Below are positions 49,802-58,833 of a stretch of 64,000 nucleotides of DNA, piece by piece; positions within the stretch are counted from its first letter, which is position 1, and every line of letters begins with the position of its first letter. Source of the stretch: Streptomyces sp. NBC_00523 (lineage in GTDB: Bacteria > Actinomycetota > Actinomycetes > Streptomycetales > Streptomycetaceae); NCBI RefSeq assembly GCF_036346615.1, contig NZ_CP107836.1, positions 2,852,001 through 2,916,000 of the forward strand, written 5' to 3'. A program made the position numbers and the translations under genes. A model generated the notes under the pieces. The model did not search any database and had not been told where the DNA came from. It was given only the letters and a program-made list of their open reading frames with translations.

Positions 49802-50647
49802 ATGGACGGCGAACTCGGTGACTTCCTGCGCTCACGGCGTGCCCGCATCAGCCCGGAGGACGTGGGGCTCAACTCGTACGGCCGCAGGCGGGTGCCCGGG
49901 CTGCGGCGAGAGGAGGTGGCGCAGCTCGCCGGGGTGAGCGTCGACTACTACATCCGGCTGGAGCAGGGGCGCGGGCCCAGCGTCTCGGACGCGGTGCTCG
50001 ACGCGATAGCCCGGGTGCTCCGGCTCGACGAGACGGAGCACGCGTATCTGCGGACGGTGGCGCGCCCCAGGGCCCGTAAGGCACCGGACCCTTCGGTGCG
50101 CCGGGTGCGCCCGGGGCTGCGGCTGCTGCTCGACATGTTCGACCGGGCGCCCGCCTTCGTGCTGGGCCGCCGGATGGACGTGCTGGCGTGGAACGCGCTG
50201 GGGGACGCCCTCTCCGGCTTCTCCCGCATGTCCGCCGCCGAGCGGAACATGCCGCGCCAGGCGTTCCTGGCCCCGGGGGCGCGGGAGCTGTACCCGGACT
50301 GGCCGGCGGTGGCGGCGGAGACGGTCGCGTATCTGCGGCTGGACGCGGGGCTGCACCCGGACGACAAGGAGCTCGCGGCGCTGGTCGGTGAGCTGTCGCT
50401 GAAGAGCGAGGACTTCCGGCGTTTGTGGGCGGACCACCAGGTGAAGGCGAAGACGTACGGCGTGAAGCGGATGGCCCACCCCGTGGTGGGCGCGCTGACG
50501 CTGCCGTACGAGACGCTGGCGGTGCCCGGTGAGCCGGATCTCTCGATGGTCGTCTACACCCCGGAGCCCGGTTCGGAGACCGCCGAGCGCATCGCGCTGC
50601 TGGGGAGCTGGGCCGCGGATGAGAACGCACCGGAGCTGCGCGCGTAG
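49802..50647 (+). CDS. XRE-family regulator with MmyB-like ligand-binding domain
   Basis: 281 residues from ATG 49802. The helix-turn-helix covers about 20-75 (GLRREEVAQLAGVSVDYYIR, LEQGRGPSVSDAVLDAIARV). A C-terminal MmyB-like domain follows (PAFVLGRRMDVLAWNALGDA, then LVGELSLKSEDFRRLWADH and VVGALTLPYETLAVPGEPDL). Such regulators in actinobacteria often control a divergent oxidoreductase, here the SDR at 48908. The final 21 bases with the stop codon are duplicated just downstream (50662-50682). Confidence 0.92.
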   Translation: MDGELGDFLRSRRARISPEDVGLNSYGRRRVPGLRREEVAQLAGVSVDYYIRLEQGRGPSVSDAVLDAIARVLRLDETEHAYLRTVARPRARKAPDPSVRRVRPGLRLLLDMFDRAPAFVLGRRMDVLAWNALGDALSGFSRMSAAERNMPRQAFLAPGARELYPDWPAVAAETVAYLRLDAGLHPDDKELAALVGELSLKSEDFRRLWADHQVKAKTYGVKRMAHPVVGALTLPYETLAVPGEPDLSMVVYTPEPGSETAERIALLGSWAADENAPELRA

Positions 50648-50682
50648 GTACTGAGGGAAGCGCGCCGGAGCTGCGCGCGTAG
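50627..50682 (+). repeat. Direct duplication of the XRE gene's 3' end
   Basis: The segment 50627-50647, which includes the codons for PELRA and the TAG, recurs at 50662-50682 with one mismatch, 35 bases away. The second copy lies outside the gene. It looks like a recent slip duplication and does not alter the protein. Confidence 0.75.
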
Positions 50683-50968
50683 AACGGTAGTCGCGGGGAC
50701 CGCCGCACCCCTGGTTGCCCAGGGGCCGGGACGACAGCGGTCCCCGCGAGGGACGCGGCCCGGGTCAGGGCCGGGTGACGCGTCCGGGCGACGGTGGAGG
50801 TCCGGGAGCCGCTCCGTAGTCCGTTGTCGCCGTTCCGGTGCCGGCGGGTTTCCCTGCCGACATCCACCAATGTGCCGGAGCCGTGTTAAGCCGGTGCTGC
50901 GCCCACGTGACACGCACGTACCGTTTTCGCGAAGGGCGCGGCCACCCGGCTGCTTACACGGCCACCGG
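50648..50968. other. Intergenic region (321 bp) between XRE and CBS genes, no gene
   Basis: Both neighbours end here (convergent). Apart from the 3'-end duplication and the large nested hairpin at 50692-50748, I see nothing coding. The last 120 bases are moderately AT-richer but have no recognisable motif. Confidence 0.7.
50692..50748. terminator. Nested double hairpin terminator
   Basis: Outer arms CGCGGGGACCGC (50692-50703) and the exact complement at 50737-50748. Inside them is a second hairpin, CCCCTGG (50708-50714) with CCAGGGG (50719-50725), loop TTGC. It can serve both convergent genes; the nesting is unusual for a plain terminator. Confidence 0.72.
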
Positions 50969-52375
50969 CTACTTCGCGGCGGCCGGGGCGTCCTTCGCCA
51001 GGTACGCCAGCAGGTCCTGGCGGCTGACGACGCCCTTCGGCTTGCCCTCCACCAGCACGATCGCCGCGTCCGCCGCGCCGGTGCCGCCGAGCACCGCCAT
51101 CAGGTCCTCGACCGGCTCGCCGGAGCCGACCTGCGGCAGCGGCGGCGACATGTGCTTCTCCAGCGGGTCGCTGAGCGAGGCGCGCTGGGCGAACAGGGCG
51201 TTCAGCAGCTCGCGCTCCACGACCGAGCCGATGACCTCGGCGGCCATCACGTCCGGGTGGCCCGCGCCGGGCTTCACGATCGGCATCTGCGAGACGCCGT
51301 ACTCGCGCAGTACGTCGATCGCCTCGCCGACCGTCTCCTCCGGGTGCATGTGGACGAGGGTGGGGATCGGCCCCTCCTTGTGGTTCAGGACGTCCGCGAC
51401 CCGCGCCGAGGGGCCGCTGTCCTCCAGGAAGCCGTAGTCCGCCATCCACTCGTCGTTGAAGATCTTCGACAGGTAGCCGCGCCCGCTGTCCGGGAGCAGG
51501 ACGACGACCACGTCCTCGGGACCGAGCCGCTTCGCGACCTCCAGGGCCCCCACGACCGCCATGCCGCAGGAGCCGCCGACGAGCAGCCCCTCCTCCTTGG
51601 CGAGCCGGCGGGTCATCTGGAAGGAGTCCTTGTCGGACACGGCGACGATCTCGTCGGTGACCGTCCGGTCGTACGCGGAGGGCCAGAAGTCCTCGCCGAC
51701 GCCCTCCACGAGATACGGCCGGCCGGAACCGCCGGAGTAGACCGAGCCCTCCGGGTCGGCGCCGACGACCTGGACCCTGCCGCCGCTGGCCTCCTTGAGA
51801 TAGCGGCCGGTGCCGCTGATCGTGCCGCCGGTCCCGACGCCCGCCACGAAGTGGGTGATCTTCCCCTCCGTCTGCTCCCACAGCTCGGGACCGGTGGTCT
51901 CGTAGTGCGAACGCGGGTTGTTGGGGTTGGAGTACTGGTCGGGCTTCCAGGCGCCCGGCGTCTCACGGACCAGCCGGTCGGAGACGTTGTAGTACGAGTC
52001 GGGGTGCTCGGGGTCGACCGCCGTGGGGCAGACGACGACCTCGGCTCCGTAGGCGCGCAGTACGTTGATCTTGTCCGTGGACACCTTGTCCGGGCAGACG
52101 AAGACGCACTTGTAGCCCTTCTGCTGGGCGACGATCGCCAGGCCCACGCCCGTGTTGCCGCTCGTCGGCTCGACGATCGTGCCGCCGGGCTTCAGCTCGC
52201 CGCTCTGTTCGGCGGCCTCGATCATGCGCAGGGCGATGCGGTCCTTGACCGACCCGCCGGGATTGAAGTACTCGACCTTGGCCAGGACCGTCGCCTGGAT
52301 GCCGGCCGTGACACTGCGCAGCCTCACCAGCGGGGTATTGCCTACGAGACTGATCATCGAATCGTGGAATTGCAC
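50969..52375 (-). CDS. Cystathionine beta-synthase
   Basis: 468 residues from GTG 52375, with GGAGTACAC just before it (homologs start xQFHDSMISLVGNTPL). The PLP Lys is in NPGGSVKDRIALRM (about residue 41); PLP-phosphate loops PTSGNTGVGLAI and GVGTGGTISGTGRYL follow. The C-terminal third carries two CBS motifs (PIPTLVHMHPEETVGEAIDV, SGEPVEDLMAVLGGTGAADA). It condenses serine and homocysteine to cystathionine in reverse transsulfuration; some Streptomyces copies also act as cysteine synthase. Confidence 0.93.
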   Translation of the reverse strand: MQFHDSMISLVGNTPLVRLRSVTAGIQATVLAKVEYFNPGGSVKDRIALRMIEAAEQSGELKPGGTIVEPTSGNTGVGLAIVAQQKGYKCVFVCPDKVSTDKINVLRAYGAEVVVCPTAVDPEHPDSYYNVSDRLVRETPGAWKPDQYSNPNNPRSHYETTGPELWEQTEGKITHFVAGVGTGGTISGTGRYLKEASGGRVQVVGADPEGSVYSGGSGRPYLVEGVGEDFWPSAYDRTVTDEIVAVSDKDSFQMTRRLAKEEGLLVGGSCGMAVVGALEVAKRLGPEDVVVVLLPDSGRGYLSKIFNDEWMADYGFLEDSGPSARVADVLNHKEGPIPTLVHMHPEETVGEAIDVLREYGVSQMPIVKPGAGHPDVMAAEVIGSVVERELLNALFAQRASLSDPLEKHMSPPLPQVGSGEPVEDLMAVLGGTGAADAAIVLVEGKPKGVVSRQDLLAYLAKDAPAAAK

Positions 52376-52524
52376 CGTGTACTCCGGGGTCTCCGAGATG
52401 GTCCGGCAAGCGTATGCGTACGGGCACGGGATTGGGCGGCGCGATTGAACGACGGGCGGTAGCGGGCAGGTAGCTCTGTGTACGGCTCTACTGCGGTACG
52501 TGGGACGAGGAGGTGGACCGGACT

Positions 52525-53631
52525 GTGTCGACGGCGAGAGTGGCACGGCGGATCGCGGCGGGCGCTGCCTACGGCGGGGGCAGCATCGGGCTGCTCGGCG
52601 CCGCGGCGGTGGGCGTCCTGCTGGCGGAGGTCCAGCTGGCGAAGCGGCAGGTGGGCGGGGGTACCGCCCCGGTCCCGCCGAGCGCGGACGGACGGTACGG
52701 AGTGGCGTTCACGGGCCCCGCGGAGCCCTTGCGCCTCGGGCTGCTCGGGGACTCCACGGCGGCCGGGCAGGGGGTGCGGCGGGCCGGGCACACCCCCGGG
52801 GCGCTGCTGGCCTCGGGGCTCGCGGCGGTGTCCGAGCGGCCGGTGGATCTGCGCAACGTCGCGCTTCCGGGGGCCCGGTCGGACGATCTAGAGCGGCAGG
52901 TCTCGCTGCTGCTCGCGGACCCGGCGCGGACGCCGGACGTGTGCGTGATCATGATCGGGGCGAACGACGTGACGCACCGGATGCCCGCGACCCAGTCGGT
53001 GCGCTGTCTGACGACGGCGGTGCGCAGGCTGCGGACGGCCGGGGCGGAGGTCGTCGTCGGGACCTGTCCGGACCTGGGGACGATCGAGCCGGTGTACCAG
53101 CCGCTGCGCTGGCTGGCCCGGCGGGTGAGCCGGCAGCTGGCGGCGGCGCAGACGATCGGCACGGTGGAGCAGGGCGGGCGCACGGTGTCGCTGGGCGACC
53201 TGCTCGGCCCGGAGTTCGAGGAGAACCCGCGGGAGCTGTTCGGCCCGGACAACTACCACCCGTCGGCCGAGGGGTACGCGACCGCGTCCATGGCGGTGCT
53301 GCCGACCCTGTGCGCGGTGCTCGGCCTGTGGCCGGAGTCGGACCGGCTGGACGGCGCACGGCGCGAGGACATGCTGCCGGTGGCCAAGGCGGCCTCCCAG
53401 GCGGCCAAGGAGGCCGGAACGGAGGTCACGGGGGCCCGGGCGCCCTGGGCCCTGCTCAAGCACCGCAGGCGGCGGCGTCTGCCCGCCGCCACGGAGCCGC
53501 ATCCCCACCCGCACCCGGAGCCCGGGGGATCGACGCGCCTCGATCACCGGCTGGACACGGACGCGGACGGTTCACCGAGGCACGCCTGGGTGCGCCGGCC
53601 GAGCGGGCGCCCCGGAAAGGGGGACCATTGA
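52525..53631 (+). CDS. SGNH/GDSL hydrolase, secreted or membrane-anchored
   Basis: 368 residues from GTG 52525, 11 bases after GAGGAGG (52507-52513); the GTG at 52513 overlaps that site. An N-terminal hydrophobic segment (about 10-36) acts as anchor or signal. Block I is LRLGLLGDSTAAGQG with the nucleophile Ser, block III IMIGANDVTH, and block V DNYHPSAEGY with catalytic His and Asp. A His/Pro/Arg-rich tail ends the protein. It is an esterase or lipase of unknown substrate. Divergent from the CBS gene. Confidence 0.9.
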   Translation: MSTARVARRIAAGAAYGGGSIGLLGAAAVGVLLAEVQLAKRQVGGGTAPVPPSADGRYGVAFTGPAEPLRLGLLGDSTAAGQGVRRAGHTPGALLASGLAAVSERPVDLRNVALPGARSDDLERQVSLLLADPARTPDVCVIMIGANDVTHRMPATQSVRCLTTAVRRLRTAGAEVVVGTCPDLGTIEPVYQPLRWLARRVSRQLAAAQTIGTVEQGGRTVSLGDLLGPEFEENPRELFGPDNYHPSAEGYATASMAVLPTLCAVLGLWPESDRLDGARREDMLPVAKAASQAAKEAGTEVTGARAPWALLKHRRRRRLPAATEPHPHPHPEPGGSTRLDHRLDTDADGSPRHAWVRRPSGRPGKGDH

Positions 53632-53787
53632 CTGAGCGCTCGCTTAGAAAAGAGGCCCGCATCACATGCCGGGTCGGGTGACCCGGGCGCTACGTCCGGG
53701 TAATTTCCAGAGCAGTCGTGCCGTACCGCCGGGTCTGCCGGATCCCTCAGGCAGCCTGTCCGCCCTCAGCCCCCATGGAGCCGCGTG

Positions 53788-55008
53788 ATGCCCGAAGCCG
53801 TGATCGTCTCTGCCGCCCGTTCGCCCATCGGCCGGGCCTTCAAGGGCTCGCTCAAGGACCTGCGCGCGGACGACCTGACCGCGACGATCATCCAGACCGC
53901 GCTGGCCAAGGTCCCCGAGCTGGACCCGAAGGACATCGACGACCTGATGCTCGGCTGCGGTCTGCCCGGCGGCGAGCAGGGCAACAACCTGGGCCGCATC
54001 ATCGCCGTGCAGATGGGGATGGACCACCTTCCCGGCTGTACGGTCACCCGCTACTGCTCGTCCTCGCTGCAGACCAGCCGCATGGCCCTGCACGCCATCA
54101 AGGCCGGCGAGGGCGACGTCTTCATCTCGGCCGGTGTCGAGATGGTGTCCCGCTTCGCCAAGGGCAACTCGGACAGCCTCCCGGACACGCACAACCCGCT
54201 CTTCGCGGACGCCGAGGCCCGTACCGCGGCCCGCGCCGAGGAGTCCGGTGCGAGCTGGCACGACCCGCGCGAGGACGGCCTGGTCCCGGACGCCTACATC
54301 TCGATGGGCCAGACCGCGGAGAACCTGGCCCGGCTGAAGGGCGTGACGCGTCAGGACATGGACGAGTTCGGCGTACGGTCGCAGAACCTCGCCGAGGAGG
54401 CCCTGAAGAACGGCTTCTGGGAGCGCGAGATCACCCCGGTGACCACGCCGGACGGAACCGTCGTGTCCAAGGACGACGGGCCGCGCGCGGGCGTCACGCT
54501 GGAGGGCGTCCAGGGCCTGAAGCCGGTCTTCCGCCCGGACGGCCTGGTCACGGCGGGCAACTGCTGCCCGCTCAACGACGGCGCCGCCGCGCTCGTGATC
54601 ATGTCCGACACCAAGGCGCGCGAGCTGGGCCTGACCCCGCTCGCCCGGATCGTCTCCACCGGCGTCTCCGGCCTCTCCCCCGAGATCATGGGCTACGGCC
54701 CGGTCGAGGCCAGCAAGCAGGCGCTCAAGCGCGCCGGGCTGACCGTCGGCGACATCGACCTCGCCGAGATCAACGAGGCGTTCGCCGCCCAGGTCATCCC
54801 GTCCTACCGCGACCTCGGCCTGCCGCTGGAGAAGGTCAACGTCAACGGTGGCGCCATCGCCGTCGGCCACCCCTTCGGCATGACCGGCGCGCGGATCACC
54901 GGCACGCTGATCAACAGCCTCCAGTTCCACGACAAGCAGTTCGGCCTGGAGACGATGTGCGTCGGCGGCGGCCAGGGCATGGCCATGGTCATCGAGCGTC
55001 TGAGCTGA
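53788..55008 (+). CDS. Acetyl-CoA C-acetyltransferase (thiolase)
   Basis: 406 residues from ATG 53788, with GGAG at 53776. The nucleophilic Cys is in [12 protein letters not shown] (about residue 89), preceded by [13 protein letters not shown]. The active-site Asn/His/Cys regions are [28 protein letters not shown] and [17 protein letters not shown]. It condenses two acetyl-CoA to acetoacetyl-CoA or runs the reverse thiolysis in beta-oxidation. SSSL instead of the more usual SSGL after the Cys is a small departure from the common motif. Confidence 0.95.
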   Translation: MPEAVIVSAARSPIGRAFKGSLKDLRADDLTATIIQTALAKVPELDPKDIDDLMLGCGLPGGEQGNNLGRIIAVQMGMDHLPGCTVTRYCSSSLQTSRMALHAIKAGEGDVFISAGVEMVSRFAKGNSDSLPDTHNPLFADAEARTAARAEESGASWHDPREDGLVPDAYISMGQTAENLARLKGVTRQDMDEFGVRSQNLAEEALKNGFWEREITPVTTPDGTVVSKDDGPRAGVTLEGVQGLKPVFRPDGLVTAGNCCPLNDGAAALVIMSDTKARELGLTPLARIVSTGVSGLSPEIMGYGPVEASKQALKRAGLTVGDIDLAEINEAFAAQVIPSYRDLGLPLEKVNVNGGAIAVGHPFGMTGARITGTLINSLQFHDKQFGLETMCVGGGQGMAMVIERLS

Positions 55009-55078
55009 CGCCGGCGTCCGAGCTGATCAGAACGGGTTTCGGGGCCCTGCGGGCCACCGAGCCCCGACCGTGACCGAA

Positions 55079-55113
55079 TCTCCCCCAGGATGTGATCTAT
55101 CTCCTGGGGGAGA
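55079..55113 (+). terminator. Terminator after the thiolase gene
   Basis: Twelve-base perfect arms (TCTCCCCCAGGA at 55079-55090 and its complement at 55102-55113) with an 11-base loop, followed by GTCGTTTG. It lies 71 bases beyond the thiolase stop. Confidence 0.82.
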
Positions 55114-55262
55114 GTCGTTTGCGCAGGTCACACCTACAACAGCGGTTTACACAGGGCCCAAAGTCCTGTCCATTTCGTGACGTAATGCACTGACACATGG
55201 TGCCGTCAGGGCACAAGCTGATGTAGGAAGTCGGGGGATCGATTGAAACCGGGAGTATGTCA

Positions 55263-56096
55263 GTGAGCGCCATGCCTATTGCCCTGTTGCTGACCACCGC
55301 CGCTGCCACGGCTGTGGGTGCCGCTGCTCTGCACGCCGCTCACGGGCTGCGCAGGCAGGTCTCGGCGCTCCGGAAGGAGCTGGCCGACGGTCACTCCCGT
55401 ACAGCGGCTGTACCCCCTCAGACCCGTCACGACACCACCTCCGCCGAAGAAATACGCGCGGCCGTCGCCGAGGCGCTGGCCGAGGAACGCGAGCGGGAGC
55501 TGGCCGAGGCCCGCGCGTTCTGGGCCTCGCAGGAGGCGCGCGACGCCGCCGACGCCCCGTCCCTGCTGGGCGGGCTGGCCGGTCTGGGCGAGGACGCCCC
55601 GTTCTTCATGCCGCGCCAGAGCGACTTCGCCGGTCTGGAGTCGATGGACATCGAGGCGGCCGAGGCCCTGGACGAGCTGACCGAGCTGGCGGAGCTGCCG
55701 GAGACGGAGTTCGCCGAGGACTCCCCCGAGCTGGCCGCGGCCCGCCGCCGCCACCCCTCGCACCCGGACTTCGTCCCCGTACAGACGCCCGTCGTCACCG
55801 ACCACGAGCGCACCGTGAACCGCCTGGAGGAGCTGGCGGACAGCCGCACGGAGCTGTCCGACGTGCGCCCGGGCCCGCTCGGCACGCTCGACGTGTACGT
55901 GTTCGCCGACGGTACGACGCTCTGTATGACCCCCGGCCACCGCGAGACGGCCGAGCGCCTGGCCGAGTCGCTGCGCGCGGGCGAGCACCCGGTACTGCTG
56001 GGCGGCTCCGGCGTCTCGGGCGCGTACGCGCTGACGTTCTCCTGCGGCAAGGAGAACGTGTACATACTCGCCGACCGCGTCATAGCGAGCTTCTGA
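55263..56096 (+). CDS. Conserved hypothetical protein with N-terminal membrane anchor
   Basis: 277 residues from GTG 55263, seven bases after GGGAG; ATG 55257 is too near that site. The N-terminus is hydrophobic (MPIALLLTTAAATAVGAAAL) and then charged, with a Glu/Ala-rich coiled-coil stretch (RAAVAEALAEERERELAEAR). The C-terminal half is a compact fold with LGTLDVYVFADGTTLCMTPG and AYALTFSCGKENVYILADRV. No family recognised. It is probably a membrane-anchored cytoplasmic protein. Confidence 0.8.
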   Translation: MSAMPIALLLTTAAATAVGAAALHAAHGLRRQVSALRKELADGHSRTAAVPPQTRHDTTSAEEIRAAVAEALAEERERELAEARAFWASQEARDAADAPSLLGGLAGLGEDAPFFMPRQSDFAGLESMDIEAAEALDELTELAELPETEFAEDSPELAAARRRHPSHPDFVPVQTPVVTDHERTVNRLEELADSRTELSDVRPGPLGTLDVYVFADGTTLCMTPGHRETAERLAESLRAGEHPVLLGGSGVSGAYALTFSCGKENVYILADRVIASF

Positions 56097-56127
56097 GCCC
56101 GCCCCGACGTCGGTCCCCGGCTTTACG

Positions 56128-56145
56128 GGGAGGCTGCCGCCTCCC
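56128..56145. terminator. Short hairpin between convergent small genes
   Basis: GGGAGGC (56128-56134) and GCCTCCC (56139-56145), loop TGCC. It is a modest terminator for the gene ending at 56096 and possibly the one ending at 56161. Confidence 0.5.
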
Positions 56146-56160
56146 TGCGCGCCGCGCGCC

Positions 56161-56478
56161 CTACGCGAAGGCCCGCGCGGCCGCCTCCTCGACGCATCGC
56201 ACGGCCTCGTCCAGCTCTTCGGACGGGGCCGTTTCCAGTGCCACGGCCAGGTCCCGGCCGGCGACGGCGAGCTGGTCGCCGACGACGAAGACCCCGGCGT
56301 CCGGCATCACCCTGGGCTCCCGGCCGGGCTCCTCGGCGTGCTGGGCCCGCGCCGACAGCTCACGCGCGGCGGCGAGGCCCTGGGCCGCCGCTCCCCGCTG
56401 CAGCCTGCTCTGCGGGGCGGCGCGCAGCCGGTCGGCGAATCGGTCCACGGCGATGATCAGGGGCGTCGTATCGAGCAC
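56161..56478 (-). CDS. Hypothetical protein (105 aa)
   Basis: A GTG at 56478 starts a helical, Ala/Arg-rich protein (LIIAVDRFADRLRAAPQSRL, AAARELSARAQHAEEPG, LDEAVRCVEEAAARAFA). No membrane segment, no motif and no known family that I recognise. The central loop VMPDAGVFVVGDQLAVAGRD may be a beta hairpin. A G/C-rich hairpin separates it from the upstream BI-1 gene, so it is probably transcribed on its own. Confidence 0.75.
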   Translation of the reverse strand: MLDTTPLIIAVDRFADRLRAAPQSRLQRGAAAQGLAAARELSARAQHAEEPGREPRVMPDAGVFVVGDQLAVAGRDLAVALETAPSEELDEAVRCVEEAAARAFA

Positions 56479-56506
56479 CCCGCGACCCTATCGCCGTACA
56501 GACGGC

Positions 56507-56544
56507 AGCGGCCCGCGGCCTCCGGAGGGAGACCGCGGGCCGCT
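56507..56544 (-). terminator. Terminator after the BI-1 gene
   Basis: Twelve-base perfect arms (AGCGGCCCGCGG at 56507-56518, complement at 56533-56544), 14-base loop. It lies 20 bases beyond the minus-strand BI-1 stop. Confidence 0.82.
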
Positions 56545-56564
56545 TACGCGTGCGCCGGGGGCGA

Positions 56565-57437
56565 TCAGTCGTCGCCGCTGAGGATGGAGAGCAGGCGGAG
56601 CATCTCCAGGTAGATCCACACCAGGGTCATGGTGAGGCCGAAGGCGGCCAGCCAGGACTCCTCGCGCGGAGCGCCGTACGCGATGCCGTCCTCGACCTGC
56701 TTGAAGTCGAGGGCCAGGAAGCAGGCGCCGAGGATGATGCCGATGACGCCGAAGAGGATGCCGAGGCCACCGCTGCGGAAGCCGAGGCCGTCACCGCCGC
56801 CGAAGGCGGCGAACAGCAGGTTGACGACCATCAGGAGCATGAAGCCCATGGCGGCGGCCATCACGAAGCCGTAGAACCGGCGGGTGACGCGGATCCAGCG
56901 CATCTTGTACGCGAGCAGCACACCGGCGAAGACACACATGGTGCCCATCACCGCCTGCATCACGACGCCGGGCCCGATGTACGTGCTGACCGCGCTGGAG
57001 ATGACGCCGAGGAAGACACCCTCGAAGGCGGCATAGGCGATGATCAGCGCGGGAACGGGCTTGCGCTTGAACGACTGGACGAGCGACAGCACGAACGCGA
57101 TGATCGCGGCGCCGATGGCGATGCCGTACGACTTGTTGAGGTTCGCCTCGTCCACCGGCAGGAGCGCCCAGGCGAGCGCGGCACCGAGCACGACCGTGCC
57201 CAGCGTCATCGCCGTGCGCGTGACGACGTCGTCGATGGTCATCGCGCCGGTACGGGCCGGCGCGGGGGCGCCCGTGGGGGCGTAGGGGTTGGTCGCGTAC
57301 GGGTTCGGGGCGGTGCCCTGTGCGTACGGGTTGGCACCCGCTGCGGGGGCCCCGGCCTGCGGCGCCGCGTTGAAGCCCGCGTAACCGTTGTCGCGGCTGA
57401 AGCCCCGTCGCGAGAAGACCGGGTTGCTGCTCCTCAT
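56565..57437 (-). CDS. Bax inhibitor-1/YccA family membrane protein
   Basis: 290 residues from ATG 57437, with GGAGGAG before it. A Pro/Gly/Asn-rich cytoplasmic head with NPYA repeats (ANPYAQGTAPNPYATNPYAP) is followed by seven predicted membrane segments, from VVTRTAMTLGTVVLGAALAW to the C-terminus. FEGVFLGVISSAV and the GILFGVIGIILGACFLALDF segment are BI-1-like. BI-1 proteins are pH-gated calcium leak channels or stress-related membrane proteins; bacterial function is unsettled. The NPYA head is a typical actinobacterial addition. Confidence 0.92.
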   Translation of the reverse strand: MRSSNPVFSRRGFSRDNGYAGFNAAPQAGAPAAGANPYAQGTAPNPYATNPYAPTGAPAPARTGAMTIDDVVTRTAMTLGTVVLGAALAWALLPVDEANLNKSYGIAIGAAIIAFVLSLVQSFKRKPVPALIIAYAAFEGVFLGVISSAVSTYIGPGVVMQAVMGTMCVFAGVLLAYKMRWIRVTRRFYGFVMAAAMGFMLLMVVNLLFAAFGGGDGLGFRSGGLGILFGVIGIILGACFLALDFKQVEDGIAYGAPREESWLAAFGLTMTLVWIYLEMLRLLSILSGDD

Positions 57438-57550
57438 CTCACTCCTCCATGGCCACCCAGCGTGGCCTTCCCACAAGAGTAATGGGTAGGCAAAGCAATC
57501 AGCCTAGTGCCGAAGGAGGATCTTTCTCCGAACGGACCGGCCGCGCGCGG

Positions 57551-58147
57551 TCACCCTGCGGTACGTCCGCCCGCTTCCCGGGCCGCGCTCTCCACCCTTT
57601 CCCGGTGGCCACGCCACCATGCCTCGTCGCCGGGCGCCATGTCCTCGCTCCCGCGCCGCAGCCCGGTCGCCCCGTCGATCAGCTCCCGGACGACGTCGGC
57701 GTGCCCGGCATGGCGCTGGGTCTCGGCGACGAGATGGACGAGGACGCGGTGCAGCGAGAGCTCCGGCCCGCCCTCCCCGGGAAGGGCGCCCCTCGCGTCC
57801 AGCCCGAACGCCTCCACGGTCGCGTCGGAGTGCGCCCACACCCGGCGGTACCGCCCGGTGATCTCCTCACGGGACTCGTCGGCCGTGGCCCACAGATCGG
57901 CGTTCGGCTCGGCGTCCCCGGCGATCCAGAGGCCCGGCGCGTCGACGGGCCGCCCGAAGACGGTCCCGAGGTAGAACGCCTCGGCTCCGGTCACATGCTT
58001 GACGAGCCCGAGCAGATTGGTCCCGGTGGGGGTGAGGGGGCGCCGGACGTCGTACTCGGACAGCCCGTCGAGCTTCCAGAGGAAGGCGTCGCGGGCGTCC
58101 TGGAGATAGAGCCGCAGGTCGCGCTTGAACTGATCCGTATCCGTCAT
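57551..58147 (-). CDS. DinB/DUF664 family protein
   Basis: 198 residues from ATG 58147. A four-helix-bundle pattern with the metal-site histidines is visible: LLGLVKHVTGAEAFYLGTVF, HSDATVEAFGLDARG, LHRVLVHLVAETQRHAGHAD. This is the DUF664 subfamily of DinB/YfiT-like metalloproteins, which includes bacillithiol- or mycothiol-dependent transferases. A transferase role is possible, substrate unknown. It is transcribed alone on the minus strand, 44 bases after the DUF4259 gene. Confidence 0.9.
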   Translation of the reverse strand: MTDTDQFKRDLRLYLQDARDAFLWKLDGLSEYDVRRPLTPTGTNLLGLVKHVTGAEAFYLGTVFGRPVDAPGLWIAGDAEPNADLWATADESREEITGRYRRVWAHSDATVEAFGLDARGALPGEGGPELSLHRVLVHLVAETQRHAGHADVVRELIDGATGLRRGSEDMAPGDEAWWRGHRERVESAAREAGGRTAG

Positions 58148-58191
58148 GAGCCCAACCTGCCGGTCGGGCGGCCCCGGACCCACCGCGTTTC

Positions 58192-58575
58192 TCAGCCCGT
58201 GGACTCCCGCTGCCCCGCCGCGGCCTCCGCCAGCCGGTCGAAGGTCGCCACCAGCACGGCCCGCCGCTCGTCCTTGAACCCCTCGACAGGCTCCAGCCCG
58301 TCGATGGTCCGCTCCCACACCGCCATGTACGCGTCCCGCCACCCCCGGACGACCTCCGGCGCGGGCAGGGTCACACCGACCCAGCCGCGCGAGTGCAGGA
58401 GAAGCAGCAGCTCCAGATTGCAGGGGACGGCCACCCCGTCGTACTCATCGGGCTCGATCCCCCCGGGATCCCCGCCCAGCGCCTCGCCCACCTCGGCGAC
58501 GAGCCGCCCCACAAGCCCGGAAAGATGATCCGCCGCGGTATCACTGTCAAAGTTTCCCGCACCCCAGGTCCCCAC
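58192..58575 (-). CDS. DUF4259 domain protein
   Basis: 127 residues from GTG 58575; ATGs at 58632 and 58611 are alternative starts that give up to 19 extra residues. The opening GTWGAGNFDSDTAADHL is the DUF4259 signature, followed by LELLLLLHSRGWVGVTLPAP and a helical end (RAVLVATFDRLAEAAAG). The family is small, cytoplasmic and of unknown function. It lies directly downstream of the bldA tRNA on the same strand, about 145 bases from its 3' end. Confidence 0.85.
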   Translation of the reverse strand: MGTWGAGNFDSDTAADHLSGLVGRLVAEVGEALGGDPGGIEPDEYDGVAVPCNLELLLLLHSRGWVGVTLPAPEVVRGWRDAYMAVWERTIDGLEPVEGFKDERRAVLVATFDRLAEAAAGQRESTG

Positions 58576-58719
58576 GACCCCACCCCGTTCCGTCGCCATC
58601 CGTACGGCCATGACACCACCGGGCACTGACAACGGGGCGGCCGCTTCGTGAAGGTTGCCGATTGCGTGGTTCGGAGGTGATCGTTCCGGGTACCCGATGG
58701 CTTGGGACTTGCTACGCGA

Positions 58720-58805
58720 TGGTGCCCGGAACCGGACTCGAACCGGTACGCCCCCGAGGGGCAGCGAGGTTTAAGCTCGCCGTGTCTGCATTCCACCATC
58801 CGGGC
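58720..58805 (-). tRNA. bldA: tRNA-Leu(UAA), bldA
   Basis: On the minus strand the cloverleaf is complete: acceptor stem GCCCGGA/TCCGGGC, anticodon stem GCGAG/CTCGC with loop CTTAAAC (anticodon TAA), a class II long variable arm (GCCCC/GGGGC around TCG), T-arm ACCGG/CCGGT with TTCGAGT loop, discriminator A and encoded CCA. It reads UUA, the rarest Leu codon in Streptomyces. In this genus the tRNA-Leu(UAA) gene is bldA, needed for aerial mycelium and many antibiotics. The mature tRNA without CCA is 83 bases. Confidence 0.97.
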
Positions 58806-58833
58806 TTGGCGCGCGGCTCCGCGTTGGCACATG

